Positions 35,677 through 45,547 of a stretch of 60,801 nt of DNA are shown here, piece after piece (the stretch's first letter is position 1; the number at the start of each line of letters is the position of its first letter). Made by a program: the position numbers and the translations under genes. The notes beneath the pieces were generated by a model. The model worked only from the letters and a program-made list of their open reading frames with translations. It made no database searches and was not told the DNA's origin. Location of the stretch: NCBI RefSeq assembly GCF_000272105.2, contig NZ_AJZD02000010.1, positions 1 to 60,801 on the forward strand. The letters are read 5' to 3'. This stretch comes from Vibrio splendidus 12E03 (lineage in GTDB: Bacteria; Pseudomonadota; Gammaproteobacteria; Enterobacterales; Vibrionaceae).

Positions 35677-38600
35677 ATGACCGCACGTGAAACTGTGGTT
35701 CCAGTTTTACTTGAAAAAGTTTACAAGCTGATTCAAGACAAACTTGACCTTGCTCATCGACCTCTCGTAACTCAACTTGCTCAACACTTGTTTAGTAACG
35801 TTTCTCACGACGATCTGACTCAGAGAAACGAATCCGATTTATATGGTGCTGTAGTTAGCTTATGGCATCACATCAATGAAAAGAAAGCCGACGAAATCTC
35901 TGTACGCGTTTTCAACCCGACGGTAAGTCGTCAAGGCTGGCAGTCTACTCATACTATCGTTGAGATAGTCGTTCCAGACAGTCCGTTCCTTGTTGATTCT
36001 GTAAAAATGGCACTTACTCGCCTAGACCTTTCTTCTCACCTTATGCTTCATAACCCAACACAAATCTCTCGCTCAGATAAGGGCAGTGTTGTCGGTGTTA
36101 GCAATAACGAAGGTGCATTCCAATCGCTTTTCCATATCGAAGTAGACCGTCTTAGCAGTAAAGCTGAAATGACAGCTCTTAAAACGGAGCTACTGGATAT
36201 CTTTACCGATACTAGCTTAGTTGTGAACGATTGGTTGAAGATGGTTGAAAGACTTGAAGAAGTAACCAATCAAGTAGAAAAGCAAAAAGAGAGCATTCCT
36301 GTAGATGGCCAACGTTTTGATGAAACGTTGGCGTTTCTTCGTTGGTTAGGTGAACACAACTTTACATTCATGGGTTATAAGGAATATGACCTAGTTTCAG
36401 TTAACGGCGACACTGAACTGCAACCGACCAAGGAGCAAGGTCTTGGTTTGTTTGCGAACTCAGATCGTGTACGTAACGTTAAGCTATCTGAGTTTTCTGA
36501 TTCGGCACGTCTTGAAGCGAAAAAGCCTTATGTGCTTATCGTAACCAAGGGCAACACGGCTTCACGCATTCACCGCCCAGCTTACAACGATTACATTGGT
36601 ATTAAGAAGTTCGATAAGAACGGTAAGGTCATTGGTGAGCACCGCTTTACTGGTCTTTACACATCTGCCGTTTATAACCAAACCGTTGAAACGATTCCTC
36701 TGGTTCGCGAGAAAGTAGAGCGTATCTTAGACGCGAGTGGTTACCGCGAGGGGTCATACTCTTACAAAGCACTGCACAACATTCTTGAAAACTACCCACG
36801 TGATGAACTGCTTCAAGCTCGAGAAGAAGACTTACTTGAAGTGGGTACTGGCGTAGTGCAAATGCAAGATCGCGATCTTTTGCGTTTATTCGTTCGCAAA
36901 GACCCGTTTGGTCGTTTCTTTAGCTGCATGGTTTATGTAACAAAAGATCGTTACAACACTGAGCTTCGCCGCCAAACACAACGCATCTTGAAACAGTACT
37001 TTGGTTGTGAAGAAGAGGTTGAATTTACAACGTACTTCTCTGAAAGTCCGCTAGCAAGAACGCACTATATTGTTCGTGTTGATAACAACAACATGGATGT
37101 GGACGTGAAAACAATTGAGCAAAATTTAATGGAAGTATCGTCTACGTGGGATGACCGCCTGTCTGAATCAATTATTGCAAACTTCGGTGAGAGCAAAGGG
37201 CTTCCATTATCGAAAGAGTACATGCGTGCATTCCCACGCTCGTACAAAGAAGACATGATGCCAGGCTCGGCTGTTGCTGACATCGAACGCTTAGAAGCAC
37301 TAAGTGAAGACAACAAGCTGGGTATGCTTTTCTACCGCCCTCAAGAAGAAGCGGCAGATTCTAAAGCCGTTCGTTTGAAGTTGTTCTATCACAGTGATGA
37401 GCCAATTCACCTTTCTGATGTTATGCCAATGCTTGAAAACTTTGGCCTACGCGTTATTGGTGAATCTCCATATGAAGTGGGTAAAACCAACGGTGTGACA
37501 TATTGGATCCTTGATTTCTCTATGCTGCACAAGAGCGATAAGACCATTGATCTTCGTGAAGCTCGCGATCTTTTCCAACAAGCGTTCGCGGCAATTTGGG
37601 CAGGCGAGTTAGACAGCGATGGTTTCAACCGTTTGGTACTTGGCGCTGGTCTTTCTGGCCGCGAAATCTCAATCTTACGTGCTTATGCTCGTTACATGCG
37701 TCAAGTGGGTTTCCCATTCAGCCAACAATACATTGAAGACACATTGTCTCATTACCCAGAGTTAGCAAAAGGGCTAGTGAGCTTATTCGGCAAGCGTTTT
37801 GATCCTAAACTAAAGGGCAGCGCGAAAGGCCAGCAAGATCTTATCAAGAAGATCACTGAACAGTTGGATCATGTAGAAAGCTTGGATGATGATCGTATCA
37901 TTCGTCGCTACATGGAAATGATCACTGCAACGCTTCGTACCAACTACTACCAAGTTGATGAAAACAAGCAGTCTAAGCCTTGGCTGGCTCTGAAAATGAG
38001 ACCAAGCGAGATTCCAGATATCCCTGCGCCGGTTCCAGCGTTTGAGATCTTCGTTTACGCACCAGATATTGAGGGTGTGCACCTACGTGGCGGTAAAGTA
38101 GCACGTGGTGGTTTACGTTGGTCAGACCGTCAAGAGGACTTCCGCACTGAGATTCTAGGTTTAGTTAAAGCGCAACAAGTTAAGAACACGGTTATCGTTC
38201 CAGTTGGTGCTAAAGGTGGTTTCGTTTGTAAGCGTCAGCACACTATGTCTGGCCGAGATGAGATCTTCGCGGAAGGTCAACGTTGTTACAAGCGCTTTAT
38301 CCGTGCCTTACTAGACGTATCAGACAACATCATTGAAGGTGAGGTTATCCCACCTAAGAGTGTTGTTCGTCATGATGAAGATGACCCGTACTTGGTTGTT
38401 GCTGCCGATAAAGGTACCGCGACATTCTCAGATCTAGCGAACTCGGTAGCTGAAGAGTACAACTTTTGGTTAGGTGACGCGTTTGCCTCTGGTGGTTCTA
38501 ACGGTTACGACCATAAAGCTATGGGTATCACGGCGAAAGGTGGTTGGGAATCGGTTAAGCGTCACTTCCGTGAAATGGGCATCAACTGTCAAAGCACAGA

Positions 38601-40518
38601 CTTCACTGCAATTGGTGTCGGTGATATGGCGGGTGACGTATTTGGTAACGGTATGCTGCTATCAAAGCACATTCGCTTACAAGCTGCGTTTAACCACATG
38701 CACATCTTCATTGACCCGAATCCAGAATCAGCGTCAAGTTGGGTAGAGCGTGATCGTCTGTTTAATCTGCCTCGCTCAAGCTGGGAAGACTACAATAAAG
38801 ATCTGATTTCTCAAGGTGGTGGTATTTTCTCTCGTCGAGCGAAGTCTATTTCCCTAACACCTGAAATTCAGAAAATGCTGGGTACTAAGAAAGCTTCTAT
38901 GGCACCAAACGACTTGATCAAAGCGATCTTGTCTATGCAGGTTGATCTACTTTGGAATGGTGGTATTGGTACTTACGTTAAGTCTTCTAGCGAGACTCAT
39001 ACTGATGTGGGTGACCGTGCAAATGACGTGCTACGTATTGATGGCCGTGACCTGAAAGCTAAGGTTGTTGGTGAAGGCGGTAACTTGGGTATGACTCAAT
39101 TGGGTCGTATTGAATACGCTCTAACGGGCGGTCGAGTGAATACCGACTTCGTTGATAACGTTGGTGGTGTAGATTGCTCGGATAACGAAGTTAACATTAA
39201 GATATTCTTGAATGGTTTGGTGTCTAACGGTGATCTAACCGTTAAGCAACGTAACCAAGTTCTAGAATCTATGGAAGATGAAGTAGGCGAAATCGTACTA
39301 GATGATGCGTACTGCCAAGCTGAGTCTATCTCTGTTACTGAGCATCAAGGTGTTGGCTTAGTGAAAGAGCAAATCCGTTTCATCCACACAATGGAAAAAG
39401 CAGGGTACTTAGACCGTGGTTTGGAATACATCCCAGATGACGAAACGCTGCTAGAGCGTGAAAAACAAGGCCAAGCACTAACAAGACCTGAGCTATCAGT
39501 ATTGATCGCTTACGGTAAAATGGTTCTAAAAGAAGATCTTGTGAGTGATGATATTGCGAATGATGAGTTCCATGCTCAACAACTGATGCAATACTTCCCA
39601 ACAGAGTTACGCCGTAACTACTCCCAGCACATGGATAACCATCCACTACGTGCAGAGATCATTGCTACAGCACTTGCGAACCAAATGGTTAACGAGATGG
39701 GTTGTAATTTCGTGACTCGCTTGCAAGAAGAGACGGGTGCAAACATTGTTGATATTGCGAATGCTTACGCAGCATCTCGTGAGATCTACGGTCTAGGTAA
39801 GGTATTGAAGAGCATTCGTGAACTGGATAACATCTCAAGTTCTGAAGCTCAATACGAATTGCTTTACCATGTGCGCCGTACGCTTCGTCGTCTAGCGCGT
39901 TGGTTACTAAGAAACCGTACTGGGAAGCAATCAGTGAACGCATTGATTGAACTGTACCAAGGTGATGTGGCTGCGATTACTGAAAAACTGGACGAAAACC
40001 TAGTAGCTTCAGAAGTAGAAGAGCATCAAGCAATGGCTCAACTATGGATTGACCAAGGTGTAAACGCTGAGCTGGCTAATTCAGTGGCTCGTTTGTCTAG
40101 CCTGTACTCAGCACTGGATATATCCACAGTGGCTCGTGAAACAGGTAAAACAGTACAACAAGCGTCTAAGCTTTACTTCAACCTTGGTGACCGTTTGTCA
40201 CTGCACTGGTTCTTGAAGCAAATCAATGGCCAAGCTGTAGACAACAACTGGCAAGCACTGGCACGTGCTGCATTCAGAGAAGATCTGGATTGGCAACAAC
40301 GTCAGTTAACTGGCCAAGTACTTAACTGTGGTTGTGCTTCAGACATCGATGTGATTAAAGCGCTTGATGACTGGATGGAAAGTAACTCTGTTTCTCTACA
40401 TCGTTGGGAGAGCATCTTGAACGAATTCAAAGTGGGTTCTGTTCATGAGTTTGCTAAGTTCTCAGTGGCGTTACGTGAATTGATGTTGTTGAATCTAAAC
40501 TGCATGTCGAAAGACTAG
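35677..40518 (+). CDS. gdhB: Large NAD-specific glutamate dehydrogenase (180-kDa class)
   Basis: 1613 residues from MTARETVVPVLLEK. GGAG lies 7 bases before ATG 35677; a TTG five codons upstream is open but has no such site. The long N-terminal region has ACT-like regulatory domains, and the catalytic core near 780-1100 contains RGGKVARGGLRWSDRQEDFR-like text (RGGLRWSDRQEDFRTE), VGAKGGFV with the substrate lysine, and GVGDMAGDVFGNGMLLS. The enzyme deaminates L-glutamate to 2-oxoglutarate for catabolism, and members are allosterically activated by amino acids. Monocistronic. Confidence 0.96.
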   Translation: MTARETVVPVLLEKVYKLIQDKLDLAHRPLVTQLAQHLFSNVSHDDLTQRNESDLYGAVVSLWHHINEKKADEISVRVFNPTVSRQGWQSTHTIVEIVVPDSPFLVDSVKMALTRLDLSSHLMLHNPTQISRSDKGSVVGVSNNEGAFQSLFHIEVDRLSSKAEMTALKTELLDIFTDTSLVVNDWLKMVERLEEVTNQVEKQKESIPVDGQRFDETLAFLRWLGEHNFTFMGYKEYDLVSVNGDTELQPTKEQGLGLFANSDRVRNVKLSEFSDSARLEAKKPYVLIVTKGNTASRIHRPAYNDYIGIKKFDKNGKVIGEHRFTGLYTSAVYNQTVETIPLVREKVERILDASGYREGSYSYKALHNILENYPRDELLQAREEDLLEVGTGVVQMQDRDLLRLFVRKDPFGRFFSCMVYVTKDRYNTELRRQTQRILKQYFGCEEEVEFTTYFSESPLARTHYIVRVDNNNMDVDVKTIEQNLMEVSSTWDDRLSESIIANFGESKGLPLSKEYMRAFPRSYKEDMMPGSAVADIERLEALSEDNKLGMLFYRPQEEAADSKAVRLKLFYHSDEPIHLSDVMPMLENFGLRVIGESPYEVGKTNGVTYWILDFSMLHKSDKTIDLREARDLFQQAFAAIWAGELDSDGFNRLVLGAGLSGREISILRAYARYMRQVGFPFSQQYIEDTLSHYPELAKGLVSLFGKRFDPKLKGSAKGQQDLIKKITEQLDHVESLDDDRIIRRYMEMITATLRTNYYQVDENKQSKPWLALKMRPSEIPDIPAPVPAFEIFVYAPDIEGVHLRGGKVARGGLRWSDRQEDFRTEILGLVKAQQVKNTVIVPVGAKGGFVCKRQHTMSGRDEIFAEGQRCYKRFIRALLDVSDNIIEGEVIPPKSVVRHDEDDPYLVVAADKGTATFSDLANSVAEEYNFWLGDAFASGGSNGYDHKAMGITAKGGWESVKRHFREMGINCQSTDFTAIGVGDMAGDVFGNGMLLSKHIRLQAAFNHMHIFIDPNPESASSWVERDRLFNLPRSSWEDYNKDLISQGGGIFSRRAKSISLTPEIQKMLGTKKASMAPNDLIKAILSMQVDLLWNGGIGTYVKSSSETHTDVGDRANDVLRIDGRDLKAKVVGEGGNLGMTQLGRIEYALTGGRVNTDFVDNVGGVDCSDNEVNIKIFLNGLVSNGDLTVKQRNQVLESMEDEVGEIVLDDAYCQAESISVTEHQGVGLVKEQIRFIHTMEKAGYLDRGLEYIPDDETLLEREKQGQALTRPELSVLIAYGKMVLKEDLVSDDIANDEFHAQQLMQYFPTELRRNYSQHMDNHPLRAEIIATALANQMVNEMGCNFVTRLQEETGANIVDIANAYAASREIYGLGKVLKSIRELDNISSSEAQYELLYHVRRTLRRLARWLLRNRTGKQSVNALIELYQGDVAAITEKLDENLVASEVEEHQAMAQLWIDQGVNAELANSVARLSSLYSALDISTVARETGKTVQQASKLYFNLGDRLSLHWFLKQINGQAVDNNWQALARAAFREDLDWQQRQLTGQVLNCGCASDIDVIKALDDWMESNSVSLHRWESILNEFKVGSVHEFAKFSVALRELMLLNLNCMSKD

Positions 40519-40542
40519 TCACTAGATAAAACGAAAAATATA

Positions 40543-40569
40543 AGGGCAGGCCACAAGGTCTGCCTTTTT
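40543..40569 (+). terminator. Terminator of gdhB
   Basis: GGCAGGCC-ACAA-GGTCTGCC (8 bp, one G-U) is followed by TTTTT, 24 bases after the stop codon. Confidence 0.88.
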
Positions 40570-40866
40570 CGTTTCGGTAAAGTGGGATCCATTGGTCTAA
40601 TGATTTTTGAAGGGTCAATCTCGACGCACACGTTGTTTGTTGTTGAGTGAGTTGCTTGTTATTAAGTGAGCTGGTGGCTGTACTAAGGTTGAGATTAGAA
40701 ATGGGTTAATAACCTGAAGAAACGATAACGTTTGCTTAATAATGAACCTCATTCGTTAGCAAACTCGATTATCTTACCCTTACAGACAGTAATAGATTGA
40801 ATAGTTGGGTAAATAAGTAAATAATATCGCCCCGTTTACACGGGGCTTTTTTCTATCGGAGGCACA
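40570..40866 (+). promoter_or_regulatory. pyrD promoter and leader hairpin
   Basis: No gene in this stretch. A good promoter ends it: TTGAAT (40797-40802), 17-base spacer, AATAAT (40820-40825). The expected start falls in CGCCCCG (40828-40834). The transcript would begin with GCCCCG-TTTACA-CGGGGC (40829-40846), followed by six Ts and then CGGAGG and ATG at 40867. In E. coli and Salmonella pyrC/pyrD, nucleotide levels select starts at C or G and so decide whether a 5' hairpin forms. The layout here looks like the same idea, or an attenuator. The rest is AT-rich with no other signal seen. Confidence 0.62.
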
Positions 40867-41877
40867 ATGCTTTACCGTCTAGCCAGAACTGGCTTTTTCC
40901 AACTTGATGCCGAAAAGGCACATGATCTTGCAATTCAAAATTTCAAACGCTTCACAGGCACACCAATTGATCTTTTGTATCGCCAACAATTACCTCATCG
41001 ACCTGTAGAGTGCATGGGTCTTACTTTTAAAAACCCAGTTGGCCTTGCAGCCGGCCTAGATAAAAACGGCGAATGTATTGATGCATTTGGCGCAATGGGT
41101 TTTGGTTTCGTAGAAGTAGGCACAGTGACTCCACGTCCACAAGCGGGTAACGACAAACCTCGTTTATTCCGTCTTGTTGAAGCTGAAGGTATCATCAACC
41201 GTATGGGCTTTAACAACCTAGGCGTCGACAACCTTGTTGAGAATGTTAAGAAGTCGAACTACGATGGCATCTTAGGCATCAACATCGGTAAGAACAAAGA
41301 CACACCAATTGAAAAGGGCGCTGAAGATTACTTGATCTGTATGGAGAAGGTATATCAATACGCTGGTTACATTGCTGTGAACATCTCATCACCAAATACT
41401 CCAGGACTTCGTTCTCTACAATACGGCGAAGCTCTAGACGATCTGTTGTCTGAACTTAAAACCAAACAATCTGAACTGGAAGAGAAGCATGGTAAATATG
41501 TGCCTCTTGCTCTTAAGATTGCTCCGGATCTAAGCGACGACGAAATTCGCCAAATTTGTGAATCATTGATCAAAAATAAGATCGATGGTGTGATCGCAAC
41601 AAATACAACATTGGATCGTTCAATCGTTGAAGGTATGAAACATTGCGATGAAGCGGGTGGCCTAAGTGGACGTCCAGTTCAATCTCGCAGCACTGAAGTA
41701 GTTCGCAAACTTCACGAAGAGCTTGGTGACAAACTGCCGATCATTGGAGTAGGTGGTGTTGACTCGTATGTTGCTGCAAAAGAGAAAATGATGGCAGGCG
41801 CGAAGCTTGTACAAGTTTACTCTGGTTTCATCTACAAAGGTCCAGGTCTAGTTGGCGACATCGTTAAAAATTTATAA
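40867..41877 (+). CDS. pyrD: Dihydroorotate dehydrogenase, class 2
   Basis: 336 residues (E. coli 336). An N-terminal amphipathic region ([20 protein letters not shown]) for membrane/quinone binding precedes an FMN-binding barrel with [38 protein letters not shown] (the catalytic serine lies in this loop) and [13 protein letters not shown]. It oxidises dihydroorotate to orotate and passes electrons to ubiquinone. CGGAGG is a strong ribosome site. As in enterics, zapC follows. Confidence 0.97.
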   Translation: MLYRLARTGFFQLDAEKAHDLAIQNFKRFTGTPIDLLYRQQLPHRPVECMGLTFKNPVGLAAGLDKNGECIDAFGAMGFGFVEVGTVTPRPQAGNDKPRLFRLVEAEGIINRMGFNNLGVDNLVENVKKSNYDGILGINIGKNKDTPIEKGAEDYLICMEKVYQYAGYIAVNISSPNTPGLRSLQYGEALDDLLSELKTKQSELEEKHGKYVPLALKIAPDLSDDEIRQICESLIKNKIDGVIATNTTLDRSIVEGMKHCDEAGGLSGRPVQSRSTEVVRKLHEELGDKLPIIGVGGVDSYVAAKEKMMAGAKLVQVYSGFIYKGPGLVGDIVKNL

Positions 41878-41973
41878 GCTGTAAATTGCTTTTATTCTTG
41901 AAAAGCGGAAATCTGACATCGTCTTACTAAAAGAGACACTGTAACTCACTGAGTTGTAGAGAAAAGCGATAAG

Positions 41974-42002
41974 AAAGAGGAATTCATTTCCTCTTTTTTT
42001 TT
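41974..42002 (+). terminator. Terminator of pyrD
   Basis: AAAGAGGAA-TTCAT-TTCCTCTTT followed by a long T-run to 42002. Confidence 0.88.
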
Positions 42003-42083
42003 GCCTATTGCTCAGTAAAATTACTGTAATTGAAGGTAATTTTGCGTTTTACCTAATGGAATGGTTCAACAGTGTGAGACGAA

Positions 42084-42632
42084 ATGATGCTTAAACCTAG
42101 CGATACATGGAGTTGGTATTACGATGAGCAGCAATGTTCATTAATGCTAAACCTCGGAGAGGATATGATTTTCAAAACGAATCTGGTCCGCAATAAGCTG
42201 GTGGACTGCGCGTTTAGAGATAATGAATTCACCGTTGATGACGCATCTTCATACCAAACCTTCAAAGAACAAATTTCTGGCTTAGAACTGTCTGAGCCTC
42301 GCCAAGCTGAACTCGCGCTTTATTGTGTGGCAGCAAAACGCTTCCATAAGCCTGTACAGCCTAAGAGTTGGTTCTTCGACTCACAGGGCGCTGGGCATGA
42401 ATATCCTCAAGAAGGGGATATCGTACAAATGAATAACGAGCATAGCTTAGGGTATTTCATTGTATTAGAAGTGGGAGAGTGCGCGAGCCTATGTGCATTT
42501 GTCGACCTAGAAGAGTTTCTGCTTACACCTTCAAAAGGGTTACGCTTTGGCGACTCGATTAAGGTCATGCACGATAGAATGATAGACGCGAACGCTATTC
42601 TTCATCAAACGCACATTGCGATGGTCGGTTAG
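42084..42632 (+). CDS. zapC: Cell division protein ZapC
   Basis: 182 residues (E. coli ZapC 180), starting MMLKPSDTWSWYYDEQQCSL and ending DANAILHQTHIAMVG, as in the family. ZapC binds FtsZ and stabilises protofilament bundling in the Z-ring at mid-cell. Its position between pyrD and rlmL is the enteric arrangement. Confidence 0.92.
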   Translation: MMLKPSDTWSWYYDEQQCSLMLNLGEDMIFKTNLVRNKLVDCAFRDNEFTVDDASSYQTFKEQISGLELSEPRQAELALYCVAAKRFHKPVQPKSWFFDSQGAGHEYPQEGDIVQMNNEHSLGYFIVLEVGECASLCAFVDLEEFLLTPSKGLRFGDSIKVMHDRMIDANAILHQTHIAMVG

Positions 42633-42695
42633 CCTTCTATTCAGTCCATCATTTCTCACACACATCGCAACGCGTAAACCTGTCAAACCTTCCCC

Positions 42696-42722
42696 AAAAT
42701 CGGCTCAATAGCCGATTTTTTT
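42696..42722 (+). terminator. Terminator of zapC
   Basis: AAAATCGGCT-CAAT-AGCCGATTTT, a perfect 10-bp stem followed by more Ts. Confidence 0.92.
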
Positions 42723-42897
42723 GTGCCTAAAAAACCTCATCCTGATAAATACATCACTGCTTAACTATTTAAATAGTGAACTTACGACTATTTTTTCGCC
42801 TTAATTTCAGCCTGTTTTCATCGCTAGAAGTGTAATTTGTCCATCTTTATTCCCTGTTTTTGGTCTTTTGTAGCTAAATTTCACCCATAAACCCCTT

Positions 42898-42911
42898 TTG
42901 GTATATACCAA
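42898..42911. repeat. 14-base perfect palindrome
   Basis: TTGGTATATACCAA reads the same on both strands and lies alone in the zapC-rlmL gap. It could be a dimeric regulator site or the core of a dispersed intergenic repeat; I cannot tell which from one copy. Confidence 0.5.
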
Positions 42912-43140
42912 TTTAAAGGTGAATATAAATTCACATTGCTGTTTTGGTTAACAAATGGTCAGAAATGGAGTTGGTTCGATAGGTCTTGTGTTCTAAGGGG
43001 ATGTGGGTAAGCGATCGCTTCAAGACTGTGCATTTGCTAGCCAGTTAGTCGAAAGATTCAATGAAAAGACGCGTTTAGTGTGATGCTCTAGTTACAAATT
43101 CAGGTATAATCGAACTCATTTTTATCAATAAAAGAACACT

Positions 43141-45261
43141 ATGAATCAATATCTAGCGGTTACCTCAAACGGCCTTGAGAATTTATTAGTTGAAGAACTA
43201 ACCCAACTAGGGATTACAAACGCAAAACCTGTTCAAGCAGGTGTTAAATTCAAAGCGACCAATGAGCAAATTTATCGTTGTTGTTTGTGGAGCCGTTTGG
43301 CTTCTCGATTTGTACGTGTCCTTTCTGAATTCACTTGTATGGATGACATGGATTTGTACCTATCAACAACTGCGGTTAACTGGGTAAATCAATTCCATAG
43401 CTCTAAGCGTTTCGTTGTTGACTTTAATGGTACGAACAACGAAATCCGTAACAGCCAATACGGTGCGATGAAAGTAAAAGATGCCGTTGTTGATTGCTTC
43501 GAGAAGAAGTCTTTGCCTCGTCCTTCTATCAGCAAAGAGAACCCAGATGTTCGTATTCACGTTCGTCTACACCGTGATAAAGCGATTCTTGGTGTTGATA
43601 TGGTGGGAAGCGGTCTTCACCAACGTGGTTATCGTCCTGAATCAGGTCGCGCACCTCTGCGTGAAACGCTTGCTGCAGCGATTCTTCTTCGTAGTGGTTG
43701 GGATGCAACTAAACCATTCTTAGACCCTATGTGTGGTTCAGGTACGTTAGTGATTGAAGCGGCAATGATGGCTGCAAACATGGCTCCTGGTGTTAAACGC
43801 CAGAAGTGGTGTTTTGAATCACTAGAAGATTTCGAACCAGAGCTTTGGGCTGAAGTTAAAGCTGAAGCGAACGTTCAAGGTCGTCGTGGCGTTAAGAAAG
43901 TAGAATGTAAGTTCTATGGTTATGATAATGATGAGCGCATGATCAAAACAGCACGTGACAATGCTCGTCGTGCTGGTGTTGAAGAGTTGATTGAATTCGA
44001 AGTAGGTGACGCTGCAAAGCTTAAACGACCTACAGAATTTGCTGATGGTGTTATTGTTTCTAACCCACCTTATGGTGAACGTTTAGGTACAGAGCCTGGC
44101 CTAATTGCACTGTACACGGCATTCGGCGCACAGCTTAAAGCTGAATTTGGCGGTTGTAACGCGTCTATCTTCTCTAGTTCAGACGAACTACTTAGCTGCT
44201 TACGCATGCGTGCAGACAAACAGTTCAAATTGAATAATGGTGCGTTACCGTGTCACCAAAAAAATTACTCAATTTCAGATCGTCCGATGTCAGAACGTCC
44301 AGCGGGCGAGCAAGAACAGCTGATTGCTCCTGACTTTGCAAACCGTCTTAAAAAGAACATCGGTAAAATTGGCAAGTGGGCTAAGAAAGAGCAATTAGAT
44401 TGTTACCGTATCTACGATGCAGACTTACCAGAATACAATGTAGCGATTGACGTATACCCAGGTCACCTTGTGATTCAAGAATACGCAGCGCCTAAAGATG
44501 TACCGGAAGAGAAGGCAAAACGTCGCTTAACCGATATCATCCGTGCTTCTATCCAAGTAACAGGCGTTGAAGCAAACAACGTTGTGCTTAAAGTTCGTCA
44601 GAAGCAGAAAGGCCGTTCTCAATACCAGAAGATGGCTCAAGACTCATCTAACCTAGAAGTGAACGAATACGGCGTTAAGCTGATTGTTAATCTTCATGAT
44701 TACTTAGATACAGGCTTGTTCCTAGATCATAAGATCACTCGTTGTCGTATCGGTGAGATGGCTGCAGGTAAAGATTTCCTAAACCTGTTCGCTTACACAG
44801 GTAGTGCCTCTGTTCATGCTGCTGTCGGTGGCGCTCGTTCTACAACAACGGTTGATATGTCTAATACCTACCTTGAGTGGGCAAAACAGAACATGGAGCT
44901 TAATGGCCGTGTTGGTCGTCAACATCAGTTTGTGCAAGCTGACTGCTTACAGTGGTTGGTTAAAGAGCAGGGTTCTTACGATCTGATCTTTATTGATCCA
45001 CCTACGTTCTCAAACTCTAAACGTATGGATCAATCTTTCGATGTTCAACGTGATCACATTCAGTTGATGGAAAACCTTAAGCGTCTTCTTCGTGAAGAAG
45101 GTACGATTGTGTTCTCTAACAACAAACGTCACTTTAAAATGGATCTAGAAGGTCTAGAAGCGTTAGGTCTTAAGGCTCAGAATATCTCTGCTAAGACACT
45201 TCCATTAGACTTCTCTCGCAATAAGCACATTCATAACTGCTGGTTGATTACACATAAGTAA
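43141..45261 (+). CDS. rlmL: Bifunctional 23S rRNA methyltransferase RlmKL
   Basis: 706 residues (E. coli 702). A THUMP RNA-binding domain (about 45-155) precedes the first methyltransferase with [17 protein letters not shown] and [11 protein letters not shown], which makes m2G2445 (RlmL). The second methyltransferase, with [16 protein letters not shown] and [15 protein letters not shown], makes m7G2069 (RlmK). Both act on 23S rRNA. Followed by a glutaredoxin-like gene after 25 bases and by uup, suggesting an operon. Confidence 0.96.
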   Translation: MNQYLAVTSNGLENLLVEELTQLGITNAKPVQAGVKFKATNEQIYRCCLWSRLASRFVRVLSEFTCMDDMDLYLSTTAVNWVNQFHSSKRFVVDFNGTNNEIRNSQYGAMKVKDAVVDCFEKKSLPRPSISKENPDVRIHVRLHRDKAILGVDMVGSGLHQRGYRPESGRAPLRETLAAAILLRSGWDATKPFLDPMCGSGTLVIEAAMMAANMAPGVKRQKWCFESLEDFEPELWAEVKAEANVQGRRGVKKVECKFYGYDNDERMIKTARDNARRAGVEELIEFEVGDAAKLKRPTEFADGVIVSNPPYGERLGTEPGLIALYTAFGAQLKAEFGGCNASIFSSSDELLSCLRMRADKQFKLNNGALPCHQKNYSISDRPMSERPAGEQEQLIAPDFANRLKKNIGKIGKWAKKEQLDCYRIYDADLPEYNVAIDVYPGHLVIQEYAAPKDVPEEKAKRRLTDIIRASIQVTGVEANNVVLKVRQKQKGRSQYQKMAQDSSNLEVNEYGVKLIVNLHDYLDTGLFLDHKITRCRIGEMAAGKDFLNLFAYTGSASVHAAVGGARSTTTVDMSNTYLEWAKQNMELNGRVGRQHQFVQADCLQWLVKEQGSYDLIFIDPPTFSNSKRMDQSFDVQRDHIQLMENLKRLLREEGTIVFSNNKRHFKMDLEGLEALGLKAQNISAKTLPLDFSRNKHIHNCWLITHK

Positions 45262-45286
45262 TTAAGAGATTGTATAAGGATATAGC

Positions 45287-45547
45287 GTGCTGACTCTCTA
45301 CAGTACAGAAGGGTGCCATCTATGTGAGATGGCATTCCAACTCACGGAACAGTTAAATATTAGCCATCACGTCAACGTTGTCGACATTGCATTCGATGAT
45401 GAGCTCTTTTCCCGTTACGGGGTCACTATTCCGGTGCTCAAATTTGAAAGCTCTGATCTTTCTCAAAGCTCAGAGCTTAACTGGCCATTTGGCTTGTTAG
45501 AACTTAATGATTGGTTAAAGAAGAATGGCATTACTTACAATTCATAA
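45287..45547 (+). CDS. Glutaredoxin-like protein (DUF836 type)
   Basis: 86 residues with GTG start at 45287, supported by AAGGA six bases upstream. A thioredoxin-fold start MLTLYSTEGCHLCEMAFQL contains a CHLC redox motif, and the cis-proline region is GVTIPVLKF. It could reduce disulfides in the cytoplasm. The 3' end overlaps uup by 23 bases, implying tight coupling. The partner is unknown. Confidence 0.87.
   Translation: MLTLYSTEGCHLCEMAFQLTEQLNISHHVNVVDIAFDDELFSRYGVTIPVLKFESSDLSQSSELNWPFGLLELNDWLKKNGITYNS

Larger units (their letters stand above)
42633..43140. other. Intergenic region zapC-rlmL
   Basis: 508 bases without a gene. It holds the zapC terminator, then an AT-rich stretch with a perfect 14-base palindrome TTGGTATATACCAA (42898-42911) and a GCGATCGC palindrome near 43012. 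The rlmL promoter should lie in the final 150 bases; no clear -35/-10 pair was chosen. Confidence 0.5.

Noticed and set aside
40187..40201. GTGAC-N5-GTCAC inside gdhB
   Set aside because: The spacer is five bases instead of three, so it is not a matS site.
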